Origin: Cinnamomum chago
Lineage: Eukaryota > Streptophyta > Magnoliopsida > Laurales > Lauraceae
Direction of reading: 5' to 3'
Length of the DNA: 64,000 nucleotides
Assembly (NCBI GenBank): GCA_038049695.1
Contig: CP142457.1
Span: 59,330,501 to 59,394,500 of the forward strand
The first letter of the stretch is position 1. The number at the start of each line of letters is the position of its first letter. This document shows positions 37,493-49,211 of the stretch, in pieces. The position numbers and the translations under genes are program-made. Under the pieces are notes generated by a model. The model had not been told where the DNA came from, did no database searches, and worked only from the letters and a program-made list of their open reading frames with translations.

Positions 37493-37536
37493 TTTTGTAC
37501 GGTTTTTCCTTTTCATCCATGGTTGAGTTTAATTGC

Positions 37537-37753
37537 ATATATATATATATATATATAAGAGGATTTTATTTTATTTTTTTACTAACTGCGCTTCCAATCC
37601 TATGGGTTGGATTAATCCTTCCGGACTCGGAGAAAAATCGGATAAAACCTTCAAGTGGTAGCACTAGTAGACTCAATCTTCACTTTCTCAAGAGGAGAAA
37701 ATTGGAGATCAATATCAGGACCTCTAATTTCAGAAAAAAGAGGAATTATGGTC
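37537..37753 (-). mobile_element. SINE (type 1 head), diverged, with adjacent (TA)n
   Basis: Read from 37753 down, it matches the SINEs at 7279-7498 and 56021-56240: TTAGAGGTCCTGATATTGAT, then GAGTCTACTAGTGCTACCAC, then CCAACCCATAGGATTGGAAG and a short A-rich end. The first 20 or so bases of the head are missing. A (TA)n run lies at 37537-37557. Confidence 0.65.
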
Positions 37754-38858
37754 TTTAAATCTATAGTCAAAAATATAGAAAAAGAAAAAATTAAAAAAAA
37801 AAAAAAAAAAAACCGAACAAGTATTTTTTTAGACTATCTCTTATGTTAGATTAAATCATATTAAAGTATTTTTTTAAGGACCATTAACCCTAGGTGAGTT
37901 GACCCTACACTTATTAGATCATATGAGCCTGGGTTCACGATGATACTAATGGATCTCAATCATTGATAATCGAAATCATTAGAAAAAAAAAATCTCTCCT
38001 CATGTGGACCCAAATGAAATTCGAGGGTCCCATCTTTGATGACGCCAAGATCAAGATGATAAAAAAAGTTTCCATGGGAGGGACAATTTCGGAGTGATAT
38101 GATATCTTCGTGGGATCCATAATAATACCTAAAAAGCAAACCACGTTGGTATTTCTTTGACCTTTTTTTAAGGATTTTGTTCCCGAGACCTTTGACCTGA
38201 AGACCACTCATGACCCATCCATGTGCAACATAAGAGATGTCTGTGCCGTTGGCTGGAGTAGTTGGTCCATAAACAGTCCATTTATCTAGATCAATGGTCC
38301 CGATTACCAGAAAATGGGCCCACACAGGTATTTTGGTACACTATCTTCAAAATTGTCTTAGAAAAACAATTATTCCGAAAATGATTAAATACATTGAAAT
38401 ATGAAGTACTGCTAAATTATTTCAAATTGCTGATATTTGTCGCACAGGTGTGGCTATTCAGCCAATAATACAGACCGTTGATATAATAGGCCAAAACAAA
38501 TTACAGCTATTTTCCTTAACGGTTTCGATGCTGGATCCACCTTGGACTCGAACGGAACCGATCCATTTACAACCCTAGTCAATTCCATTACCTTTGATGG
38601 CATGGTAATATGTCTAATATATTTTATTTTTCATATACTCCTAACTTGTAGCCTTCATTTCAGTGATATCTATACATCATTAAAAGCCTTATTTCTACTT
38701 AGCCAAGGTGGGTTTTTACTTACATATCATAACCACTTGTCCCTTATCATTAACAACATCTTTACATCTTGTAACTGAGTTTTCTAACCTCTCATCGCCC
38801 ACCCTATTCTTGTTTTTTATGTTTTCGGCGCTGTATTTCATGCACAAAGAATTGTTAT

Positions 38859-39710
38859 TGTAAGTGCAAAAAATATACTCACAAGTTTAAAGGGGTGCCT
38901 CAAGGGACTTATCCAAAAGACCAGGAGAAGAACTGCTCAATCTGGGAACCTGAAAGGGGAGAATAAGGAGAAGGCGTCAAAGGACCCTGACTATGGGCAG
39001 CGCAGGGCTCTCCGATGCTTGAGTGAGTGCAGGTTGGAGAAGAGAAGTAGAGGAACGTTCAGATAGTGCTTTTCATGTAAGTGTGCATACCTCCGTTTGG
39101 GTGGTTTTGTTTACCTTATATGAGAGAGTTCCTTCGTACCTATGTGAATGGGCCCAGTGATCTGACTGCTGGGGTCCTATCAACCCATAGAGCCATTAAT
39201 AAAGATCCATCATAGCCCACATTGCATTTAATAAGGGTCCGATCAGTCCATACTGCATTGAATGCTAGTCACATTGGGCCTGATCTCCTTTTGATTTGTT
39301 GGCGGCTGGAATCCCATCGGATCCTGTCTCGGGCCCTGCCTGCCCCAATGCGACTGCGACCACTGGATATGGCTTTGCCAAGGATTTAGTGAGGATGGAA
39401 GGCTCGGATGATGTGACTGTCCTATCAACGCGTGCTTGCATCCTGCCACGTGTCCTGCATGGGATGTGGTTGTCAGGCTCTGCCTTGATTGAGTGGCTTA
39501 TGGCGCTACTACCGGAGCAGAACCGAGACCGAAATGGACGCGTCATTAGTATAGCCAAAGTGAAATCGGCCGGTTGTTACCGAGACCAGCGTAGAGAGGC
39601 GTTGAAGCCGAGGTGGCTCGGTCCTCGGCCGAGGCCGAGGCCGAGACCTTGCCGGATGTTCTTACTCAAATCGGGCTAGATCTTTTTATTATTGGGGACG
39701 TCCCCACACA
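38859..39710 (+). mobile_element. Solo LTR, 852 bp
   Basis: Starts TGTAAGTGCAAAAAATAT and ends GGGGACGTCCCCACACA, flanked by the exact 5 bp repeat GTTAT (38854-38858 and 39711-39715). It is more GC-rich than its surroundings and has a CCGAGG-rich block at 39620-39645 with a perfect 12 bp palindrome at 39623-39634. No internal region follows. The length and GC-rich 3' part suit a Ty3/Gypsy LTR, but that is inference. The open frame inside it is not a gene. Confidence 0.82.
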
Positions 39711-40165
39711 GTTATCAATCTTTTGATTTCTAAGTTCATGGTCAAGACAGAGAAATCTAAACAACAATTCTTGATTTTTCTCTTGTACTAATTTATATCA
39801 GACAAAACTTGTGATCATTGCAAGGGGATTTGGCCAATGACTTTGATGCAGCCTCTGAAACTTTCTGAGAGCTAATTAGATTGCTGTTTTGCAAGCACTG
39901 AGGGGTGGATACGATGGATCGCTATCGCGCTGTGTGTCCAATCTCTCCCATTCGGAGTGAAGAATATCTCATGAAATATTCCAGATTCATGAAGAGATTG
40001 AGTTCTTGAATTTATCTAAAGTGACAGGTATCACTCGATGCAGACAGCTGTGGGTCCGTTAGGTGGGCTGACATCCATTCCAATTTAATCAAACAAGCCA
40101 GGCATGCGTGGAGTTGTGAACTTGTGATGCATCGTCTTTATGAGAGTTCTTCTTTTTTTTCTTAA

Positions 40166-40674
40166 GGAAATTCTCATATAAGGACTTAAGTTTTTTCTTT
40201 ATTTCATAAAAAGACACAAGTTTCAAAAAATTTCAAATTAGTCCCTAAGTTTTTTAATAAGCTTTCAATTAAGAACATTCTGCCATTTAAAAATATTTTC
40301 TGACGACTTTTTTTGTAAACTTTTTTAAAATACTCAAATTACACTTCATTTTAAAGCCATAATATGATTTCGACAACCATTACATGTAGCCTATCGTGCT
40401 GAAATATTAGCTATCATTGATCACAATGAGTACCTCTAGAAAAAAATGAGGAGTAAATAGATAAAGCGAAAAAATATTTTATTTTAATGAAGGATAATTT
40501 GATTATTTTAAAACAATTCAAGAGAAAAAATTTCTAAAAAAATAGCTTTAAATGGATAGATGCCCTTAATTGAAAACGTTCAAGAAAACTCAAGGACTAA
40601 TTTAAGAAGTTATAAAATTTAAGTCCTTTTTTTGAAATAAGACAAAAATTTGAGGCTTTATTTGAAAATTTTCC
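40166..40674. mobile_element. Mutator-like MITE, second copy
   Basis: Left end GGAAATTCTCATATAAGGAC and right end TTGAAAATTTTCC are inverted, and both arms align with the element at 28180-28692 (for example CAAATTAGTCCCTAAGTTTT). The immediate flanks no longer give a clear 9 bp duplication, so this copy is older or altered. GTCTTTATGAGAGTT is directly repeated further out, at 40134-40148 and 40692-40706. Confidence 0.78.
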
Positions 40675-40706
40675 TTTTTGTTTATAGAATTGTCTTTATG
40701 AGAGTT

Positions 40707-43526
40707 GCAAAAAATGCCTGGCAGATGCTTGTCTAGGTCCAGCTCATATTGTTATTTTTTTTCTTAAAAGGCCCCATGACTGGATTAATGCAGGTTAATC
40801 GCCACTAGAAGATGGTAAAAAAAGGATGAAAAGGATATTGATGAAAGTAATATGATGGTATTGAAAGGGTACAACCTATCCAAGATTTACTCAGGAAGGT
40901 GGTGTCCGAACGAAAAGTCATAAATAGAATTCGTTTGATCTATTCAGATATAATTAAGGCAAGACTTTGATAATAATGGTAAGATAAGTAGAATGCACAA
41001 GCTTCCAAGTGCGCTATGAACTCTTGTCTGCTTATTTTATATTTTTGTGCAACGTTTCAGCCCACCCGTAAAATAGATTTGGCCATCTGTGTTAGTTACG
41101 TCCTGCATGGTGAAGCAGGGGTTCACAATGCTGGATGAAAGCAGACTATGATGAAATAAGGGTTTGACAGCCACGATGTTAGAGACATTAGATAGGACTG
41201 GGCCGGGCCCTCTGATTGGGCCTTCAATAGATATGGCACGTAGAAATTCTGGGCAGTGGTGCTGCCGTGCAACCGTGACGTGGCAAAGCCTGATTCGCTT
41301 CCTCACCTTCCCCGTGAAGAAATGCCTCAGAGAATCTTGATTCCCCAACTCAGCTTTACGGAGCTTGGAAAGAAATTTAACCTTAACACATATAGGACAG
41401 ATCTTTCTCACTCATTTATTGTCTTCTAAGCTTTGACCCATCCATTTTTTCATGATCACCCCACTCAGGAGAGGTTTTGATTTCTTTAGTTCCATGATAG
41501 GATTAAGACAAAAGACCGCATGATTTAATATATCAGACTTGTTTTCATTTGGAATTTACATTTAATTGTTTCTCAGGCAATCATGCCTAGATTATTTTAT
41601 GCAGCTCAATCCTTATCCCTTCTCAATAGAGAACAAGTTGCATGTATCAAGAAAGTTCAGGAATCTCTATGAAACAAGACCTTTTATGGGCAGGAGACCT
41701 TTTGAGAGGGTATTTTGTTCTGGCCGTCTTTTTGTTGTTTCACTTTTGCTTCTTGGTGTTTGTTTCTTCCTTGTTTTTATTTTATTTTTCTTCCATTTTG
41801 TGAAGAAAATAACTATGTCACAGATTGACATACTATATAGCTGTTCAAAAGTTTTGGAAATTGTGAAAAATTGTTAGAGATTTGAAGGAAATTCTCCTCT
41901 CATCTATGCAACACCTGTTCCTTGTTTTAATTAAGTCTCACTTCATTAATCTACTCAGTTTTAGTTTCTTGCACAAGTGAACTTTTTGAAGTTGTGGCTT
42001 GGGCAGTCCACTTCACTGCACTGGGAACGTGAATGTGCCTGTGCATAATGGTGCATTTTGCATCATAGTGAGGAATGGGAAGTTTTAACCTATCACATCC
42101 AGTGAGTCGAGTGAACCTATTGCATCCATTGAGCCGGTTGAGTTGACTCATTTCATGAGGTGGACTAGATTTGACTCAATTCACTAAAGCCATTAAGTGG
42201 CCAGTGTCATCTTTATTCGTGGTCTAGCCTTTTCCCCTTTGATGTCCCATTCAAGTGACCATTGAGTGTGTTCATTCAAGGCCCTTTTGAGAAAGCATCA
42301 CAACCCATTTTAGTGAAGGGCCACAAGGGTAATAACTTATTTAGTGAAGGGTCGCCTAAAGCCCTATATGGACTCGCAGACGGAATATTACTTATTTGTA
42401 CTCTAGCTCATAGAACCCACTTAAATATATATTTTTTATCAATGGAGGTGGAGTGCATGGAAATGTCATCCTTTTAGACAAGGGTAAAACCAAAAATAGA
42501 CTCATGCTTGATCAAGTTAGCCCTTGGTTTAATTCCCTTTAAATTTTGGTGGTCTTTTGACTATGGATTTCTTAGAGATTCAATCCAACACCGAATAAAG
42601 GTATTATAACAGTAAATTTGGCATCATGCCAGATCATGGGAGGATGAGTGAATGAAACGTCCTGCACTTGTCAAATGTGGGCCCCATGTAGCGGAATTAC
42701 ATGTTGTATCTCCTATGAGAACATTTCTCAATAAATGAAACTCAACTTTTGAAGTCACTTTTAAATTGACCAGGCCGAGTCGAGCCTCCAGTCCTTGAAC
42801 TTCCATGCTTAGGCCCGACCCAACTACTAATCAGACTACAAACCCATCTTAGACCTAGCCGAACTACTAATTGAACGTCTCAGACCCAACCCAACAGACT
42901 TTTAACCTAGGTCTTCACCCGTAATAAACCTGGTCTGACCTGAAATGGGCTTATACAGCCCGGCCCAACTCCGAGAAATGGGTAAAAAATAAATAAATTT
43001 TTATCTTTTAGTGTACGAGAATGTTACATTTTTAAATGAAATTTAATGAATGAAGAAATTATGAAATTTCATACTTCTACTTCACTTCACCTGGCGAGTG
43101 AAGTCGCCAAACAAGGCCAGAGAAGAATACACACAACTTATATAGATCTGAGTATCTAAATATGTTGGGACCATTTTTTACACGGAGTGGCCATCAAGAA
43201 CGCTATTGATCCAACGGCTGGCAGTCAATTCAAAAATGCCCATAACCTTCTTCTCTGATTATCACACACAGATTCAGATCTGATGGATCTGGATTTCTTC
43301 TGCAACCTTTTTCTAACTCTCTCCTTGCGCTGATTAAAACCCCTCTTCACTAAACCACCATTTTTACGGCCTTGGGAGTTTGGGCTCTAAAATCAGAAGA
43401 AAGCCTTCTCAAACCCGCATCGCGTTCCATTCCAAATTCCAAAACCCCTTCTTCTCCCCCAAAAGACGAAATGATACTTACGAACACACCCACAGATCTC
43501 TCTGCATAAGAATAAGAAGAAGAGAA
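40707..43526. other. Intergenic, upstream of COG4
   Basis: No gene was recognised. The stretch around 42770-42975 is rich in GGCCC- and CCCAACCC-type motifs like the interior of the hAT-like elements, but no ends could be read. Bases 43330-43526 should hold the COG4 5' untranslated region. Confidence 0.4.
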
Positions 43527-46500
43527 ATGGCGTCTGCGAACGGAACGGTTTCCGTATCGGAAGAGGAGAACGTAACGGGCTTATCTTCCATAAACTTCGG
43601 CAGCCCTGAGAGCCTGGATCAGGTCCGAAACCTAACAGACGTAGGCGCCATGACCCGCCTCCTCCACGAATGCATCGCCTACCAGCGCAGCCTCGACCTC
43701 GACCTCGAAAACCTCCTCTCCCAGCGCTCCGATCTCGACAAACACCTCCACTCCCTCCAGAGATCCGCCGACGTCCTCGAGATCGTCCGCGCCGACTCCG
43801 ACCACATGCTCTCCTCCATCCGATCCACCTGCGACCTCGCCGATCAGGTCAGCGGCAAGGTCCGCGAGCTCGACCTCGCCCAATCCCGCGTCCACTCCAC
43901 CCTCTCCCGCATCGACGCCATCGTCGACCGCTCCAACTGCCTCGACGGCGTCAAGAAGGCCCTCGACACCGAGGACTTCGAGTCCGCCGCCCGCTTCGTC
44001 CAGACCTTCCTCCAGATCGATGCCCGCTACAAGGACTCCGGATCCGACCAGCGCGATCAGCTCCTCGAATCCAAGCGCCAGCTCGAATCAATCGTCCGGA
44101 AACGCCTCTCCGCCGCCGTAGATCAGCGCGATCACCCGACGATTCTCCGCTTCGTCCGCCTCTTCTTCCCGCTAGGGCTCCAACAGGAAGGATTGCAGGT
44201 CTACGTTACCTATTTGCGCAAAGTGATCGCTTTGAGATCTAGGTTAGAATTCGAGCAGCTGATGGAGCTCATAGAGCAGAATGCAGGTCAGTCTCAGGTT
44301 AATTTCGTCGGATGTTTAACCAATCTGTTCAAAGACATTGTTCTTGCGATCGAAGAAAACGACGAGATCTTGCGCGATCTCTGTGGGGAGGATGGAGTTG
44401 TGTATGCCATCTGCGAGCTTCAAGAAGAGTGTGATTCACGCGGGTCTTCGATCTTGAAGAAGTACATGGATTATAGAAAGCTGGCTAGATTGGCTTCAGA
44501 TATCAATTCCTATAGCAAGAACTTGATCACCGTGGGAGCTGCAGAGGGGCCGGATCCGAGGGAGATCGAATTGTATTTGGAAGAGATCTTGTCATTGACG
44601 CAGTTGGGCGAGGATTACACTGAATTCATGGTGTCCAAGATCAGGGGATTGAGTTCTGTCAATGCGGACTTGGGTCCCCAGGCGACAAAGGCTTTTAGGA
44701 GTGGGAGCTTCAGTCGAGTGGTGCAGGATCTTACTGGTTTTTACGTGATCTTCGAGGAGTTTTTCATGGTGGAGAATGTCCGGAAAGCTATAAAGATCGA
44801 CGAGCATGTGCCGGATAGCCTCACAACTTCAATGGTGGATGATGTGTTTTATGTTCTGCAGAGTTGCTGCAGAAGGGCGATATCCACTTCAAATATCAAT
44901 TCGGTGCTTGCTGTATTGAGTGGTGCTATGAATTTGCTAAGCAATGAATATCAGGAGGCGCTGCAGCAGAAAATGAGAGAGCCGAACTTGGGCGCGAAGC
45001 TGTTCTTGGGTGGTGTTGGTGTGCAGAAGACAGGAACAGAAATTGCCACTGCTCTAAACAATATGGATGTGAGCAGTGAGTATGTCTTGAAACTGCGGCA
45101 TGAGATTGAGGAGCAGTGCACAGAGGTTAGTTATCATCCTGATCTTCTTCTTGTAGCTTCTGATGGTAGAAATAATTATTATGTTACTATGAATTGTGAT
45201 ATATACTATTCTTGAAGACTATTTACATATGCGTCCTAAGTACCAACTTGAATTTGGTTGTCCAAGTTGAGTCTCATTGTTTTCCATGTAAGCACTAACA
45301 AAATATGGTTTCTGATTAGTGTTGAGGTGTAAGTTACCTTTCTACCCATCAAATCAGGGGCTGCATTGTAAAGTAAAGAACCCGTAGTGTGTTTTTTCTT
45401 TCCTGGATTGTTTTCTCTTTTTATCTGCAATGACCTGTTGACTAGCCACAATTAGTAGATGTTTCCTTTTAATGCACAAATGTGACTGATTCACTGCAGA
45501 AATAAGAAATTGTTTCACTCATTTGATTGCATATTATTTTCTGTGTTACCACTTACCTCTGAATGTGAACGTATTCTAGTTATTGGTTTGTTTCCTTTAT
45601 GGATTCAATGAATGCAAACAATGTTACCTAAGCATAGAGTAATAATGGATTTGGTCTGGCTGAGAAAGTTTTCAATAGGGCCAATTGATTAAGATACTAT
45701 CTCACAAAAAAATAAGGGCTGAGCCATCCTGGGCCTAGCCCCTTGGCTGTGACATCCACACCTGAGTATGTGTATCAACTCTCAAATATGAAAGGGTATC
45801 AGGAAAGCAAGTATTTGTTACAATTCATCATTGGTTCATTGGAACCTTGTTCAATAATATTCTCAACATGAGCTATAGCCTGTCTAGTTTGTATATACAT
45901 TCAAAATTCTTATTGATGTTAAATCTAGAGTTCCATGTCCAGGGAAAGAGGTTCCTTTATCCATAGTTGAGCATCACAGTGTCTTAAATTGAGTTGGTGA
46001 TGGATTGATGGAGTCATCAAACATTCACCACAGATACTCGGCGATTGAAGTCATCACAATTGGCAACCTCAGGAGCTTTCACAGAAAGGAAAACACTTGC
46101 ACAAAGCAACCAAAACAATAAGAGCAGAAGAGAGGATTTTCATTGAGTTCTGTAATTGAGAGATTACAAGTGGATGTAATGACAATCTTGCCTACTAAGG
46201 ATCCTAGATAGGATTTTCCTTCCTCTCCACAAAATAGTTACATGCCAATCTCTGTACACTGAGTAGGGTGCTCTTTCCTCGTTCTTATTAATTACAATTG
46301 AATTATCTTTTATTGATTACCTATCCACCAATTATGTTGCTAGATCTTCTTAGGTTTTATGGGCTGGATCTAGTTCTCGTCACACCTGCATCAGTGTTTT
46401 CGATTGAAAAGGATGTGCAAGCTGTGGCTATTATGGAGGCTTTAAGAATCTTTATAAGGCAAAATTGGGGTGCTTAATTGTGGAGAGCAATTTGGATAAT

Positions 46501-49211
46501 TCTATCAAGTATCAACTGGATATGAAAGGGTGGAAAAGGCCTCTGGAGGATGAATTTCTTGTTCAATGAGATATAAGACACATGGAAGTCAATGGATGTG
46601 GCGTCTCAGCATATCTTACAGGGAGCTAAGCTAATGAGGTGGCGGATTCATTAGTTAAACAAAGAGTTGGGAGAAATGAGTTGTATATAGGCCTTTGTTG
46701 TAAATTTTCTTTTGCTCTTCTTTGATGTTTCATCTTTCTTCTTGTCCATTCCTTGTCTCCTATACTCCGGAGCTACTTCATCATTCTTGTCTTTGCTTTA
46801 ATAGAATTCCACCATTACTGATCTTTAAAAGAAAAAAAAAAAAAAAAAGAAATTTGCCACTAAACAGGATGTAGTTATCAAGCCCTAATGATGGTTTTGG
46901 GTTGTTAGTGAGTGATATCAATATAAAATTTATTCAGAAAACAAGAATTCATAGAAACATATGATGCTTGAAGGTTGATGATCATTTCCTGAATTTGCAG
47001 ACTAATTGGTCAATATCAGGTTCTCTTGTTTGTTGAATTTGATGGAAGCATTTTAAGGGACACGGCTTTGTGTGTTCGGATCATTTCTTGTAATCATGAG
47101 TGCTGCTAATCATGAACTTGTCTAGGGAATTGGACTGTAATGGCTTTGGAGAGAGAGTTTTCTTTGTATTATTAATGTTGGTGTTGGTGTTGGCATTGGT
47201 GTTGGTGTTGTTGCTGCTGCTGCTGTTGTTAGTGAGTGATACCGATTGCAAATTTATTTAGAAACAGGATTCCTAGCAGAATAAGATGCTTGAAGGTTGA
47301 TGGTCTTAGTTATTACCTGACAGTAGGTTTCTTGCATTGCAGACTAGTTTATTTGGTAAATTTCAGATTCTCTTGTTTGTTAAATTTTATGGGATCATTT
47401 TTAGGAACATGACTATGAGGTAGGAGCATTTCATGTAATCATGAGTGCAGTTTATGAGGAAGATGGTGAAATGAATCCGCATTTTGCAACCTTGTCATTA
47501 GGGCCCACTTTCCAATTGTGCTATGGGCTCCAGTCAAGGATTATTAGTTTTGAACTGCCTGAATAATAAAATCGAAGCAAGATAGAGGAAACTTGAGTGT
47601 TGATTAAGAGAGGAAGTATAAATAAGGCCCCTATGCTCCCCGAAAATTTTTTGTTCGCGTGTAAGGAGTTATTTGGTTTTTGATCTTTTGAGATCTCTGG
47701 AAGTCTTGGTTGCAGTGTTGTCTTTAAATTGATGTTATTTTAATGTTTTTCTGCTCCTGCATCATAGCCTTAGAGACAGGTTTTTTTATGCTCCCATATC
47801 ATACCAGTACAAAGATTTCTAGACTTGGCACAATATTTGAATTGATAAATTAAATTATTGTTTTTAAACAAATAATGCAAAATAGCACCTAAAGAAAGAA
47901 ATGTACAAATCTTACCTTAGACAATCAAGTAGTAAACACTATTAAAAAAATCAAGTAATAAACACTATTAACAAAATCAAGTAAGAAACATGTCAACATT
48001 TTATTTTAATTGAATTTCAAAAGAAAAATATGATATACCATTCAAAAAAAAAAAAGAAAAGATATTATTGCCAATAGCAAAACCATGTTTAAACTGGTAC
48101 TAGAAGAATCCAGTAATTTTGGACGAGAGAATTTGGATGAACGTGTGCTTGTACATAATATTTTGTGCACTGCAATGAATCCATAAACTTGCTAAGAAGA
48201 TGCCGTTACTAAAATTTGGGGCATCTTTGGATTGTTGTATAACAAGTTTTGTTGCCACTTTCACCAGCAATAAACAAATGAATGATCAACTACCAATGTC
48301 TCACTATCTATTATTTTCTTGCGCTCAGTTTGATGCTCTAAATTTGTCTGCTTATCTCTTCTTGCAGAAGTTTCTGTAAAGAACCAAATTTTAATTTTCA
48401 AATTATGAATGTCTGAAGTTTTTTTAAAAAATAAATAAAAAATGGATGCCTCACATTTCCCAAGTATTTGTTTCCATGAATGTCTACACAGCTACACATA
48501 TTTTCGGCAACCTTGCTTAAAGAAGTCTTTCCACCTTTAATTTAAGCGTAATGATGTAAAGCCATCCATCATTTGCATCAGGTATTCCCAGCACCAGCTG
48601 ACAGAGAAAGGGTGAAATCCTGTTTATCTGAATTGGGTGAGATGAGCAATGGTTTCAAACAAACCCTCAATGCTGGCATGGAGCAACTGGTTGCAACTGT
48701 GACCCCCCGCATCCGGCCGGTACTCGATAGTGTGGCAACCATCAGCTATGAGCTCTCTGAAGCTGAGTATGCCGAAAATGAGGTGAATGATCCATGGGTC
48801 CAAAATCTTCTGCACGCTGTTGAGACCAATGCAGCTTGGCTTCAATCCGCGATGACGACCAACAACTATGACTTGTTTGTTCATTTGGTTATTGATTTCA
48901 TAGTGAAAAGACTTGAAGTTATAATGATGCAGAAGAGATTTAGTCAGCTTGGAGGATTACAGCTTGACAGAGATGCAAGGGCGCTGGTCAGCCATTTCTC
49001 TGGCATGACTCAGAGGACCGTGAGAGATAAGTTTGCACGTCTCACTCAAATGGCAACGATTCTGAACTTGGAGAAGGTTTCTGAGATACTAGATTTCTGG
49101 GGAGAGAACTCAGGCCCCATGACGTGGCGACTCACTCCTGCTGAGGTGAGGAGGGTACTGGGTCTTAGAGTCGATTTCAAACCTGAAGCAATTGCTTCTC
49201 TTAAATTGTAA
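43527..49211 (+). CDS. COG4: Conserved oligomeric Golgi complex subunit 4
   Basis: Two exons, 43527-45125 and 48582-49211, join at phase zero to give 742 aa. COG4 is part of lobe A of the COG tethering complex, which directs retrograde vesicles within the Golgi. The N-terminal part (RNLTDVGAMTRLLHECIAYQ, then a long heptad-rich helix) and the C-terminal CATCHR-type region (LTQMATILNLEKVSEILDFW, then LTPAEVRRVLGLRVDFK) match the family over its full length. The ATG at 43527 was chosen; the frame is open upstream but lacks another ATG. The first 700 bases of exon 1 have far more G/C at third codon positions than the rest. The 3.5 kb intron holds a LINE tail, an LTR-like segment and a diverged tandem duplication. 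Confidence 0.96.
45998..46394 (-). mobile_element. Possible degenerate LTR in the COG4 intron
   Basis: Read on the minus strand the segment starts TGATGCAGGTGTGACGAG and contains TGTAATCTCTCAATTACAG and similar stretches seen in short plant LTRs. No matching 5 bp flanks were found and the far end is uncertain. Confidence 0.35.
46395..46852 (+). mobile_element. LINE 3' remnant with poly(A), in the COG4 intron
   Basis: A broken frame reads EKDVQAVAIMEALRI and later ANEVADSLVKQRVGRNELYI, which fits the RNase H domain at the C-terminus of plant LINEs. About 180 bases of 3' untranslated sequence follow, then an 18-base A run ending near 46850. Stops and frame breaks mark it as dead and 5'-truncated. 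Confidence 0.65.
46905..47460. repeat. Diverged 324 bp direct duplication in the COG4 intron
   Basis: Sequence from 46905 is repeated from 47229: TTAGTGAGTGATAYC, GATGCTTGAAGGTTGATG, TTCTCTTGTTTGTT and GTAATCATGAGTGC occur in the same order in both. Copies differ by many substitutions and small indels. A (TTGGTG)n then (CTG)n microsatellite at 47173-47230 lies at the junction. Confidence 0.75.

Noticed and set aside
39296..39679. 127-codon open frame on the plus strand
   Set aside because: It lies inside the solo LTR 38859-39710 and has a low-complexity Arg/Pro end; no domain is visible.
41037..41411. 124-codon minus-strand frame
   Set aside because: No recognisable domain, no splice partners and ordinary composition; not enough to call a gene.
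43380..43526. Upstream in-frame extension of COG4
   Set aside because: The extension begins with TTG rather than ATG, and its sequence is not part of the COG4 family; ATG at 43527 is preferred.
43632..44242. Long open frames overlapping COG4 exon 1 in other frames (43632-43895 minus, 43670-44242 plus)
   Set aside because: They come from the GC-rich codon use of COG4; the Arg/Pro- and Gly/Val/Glu-rich translations resemble no protein family.
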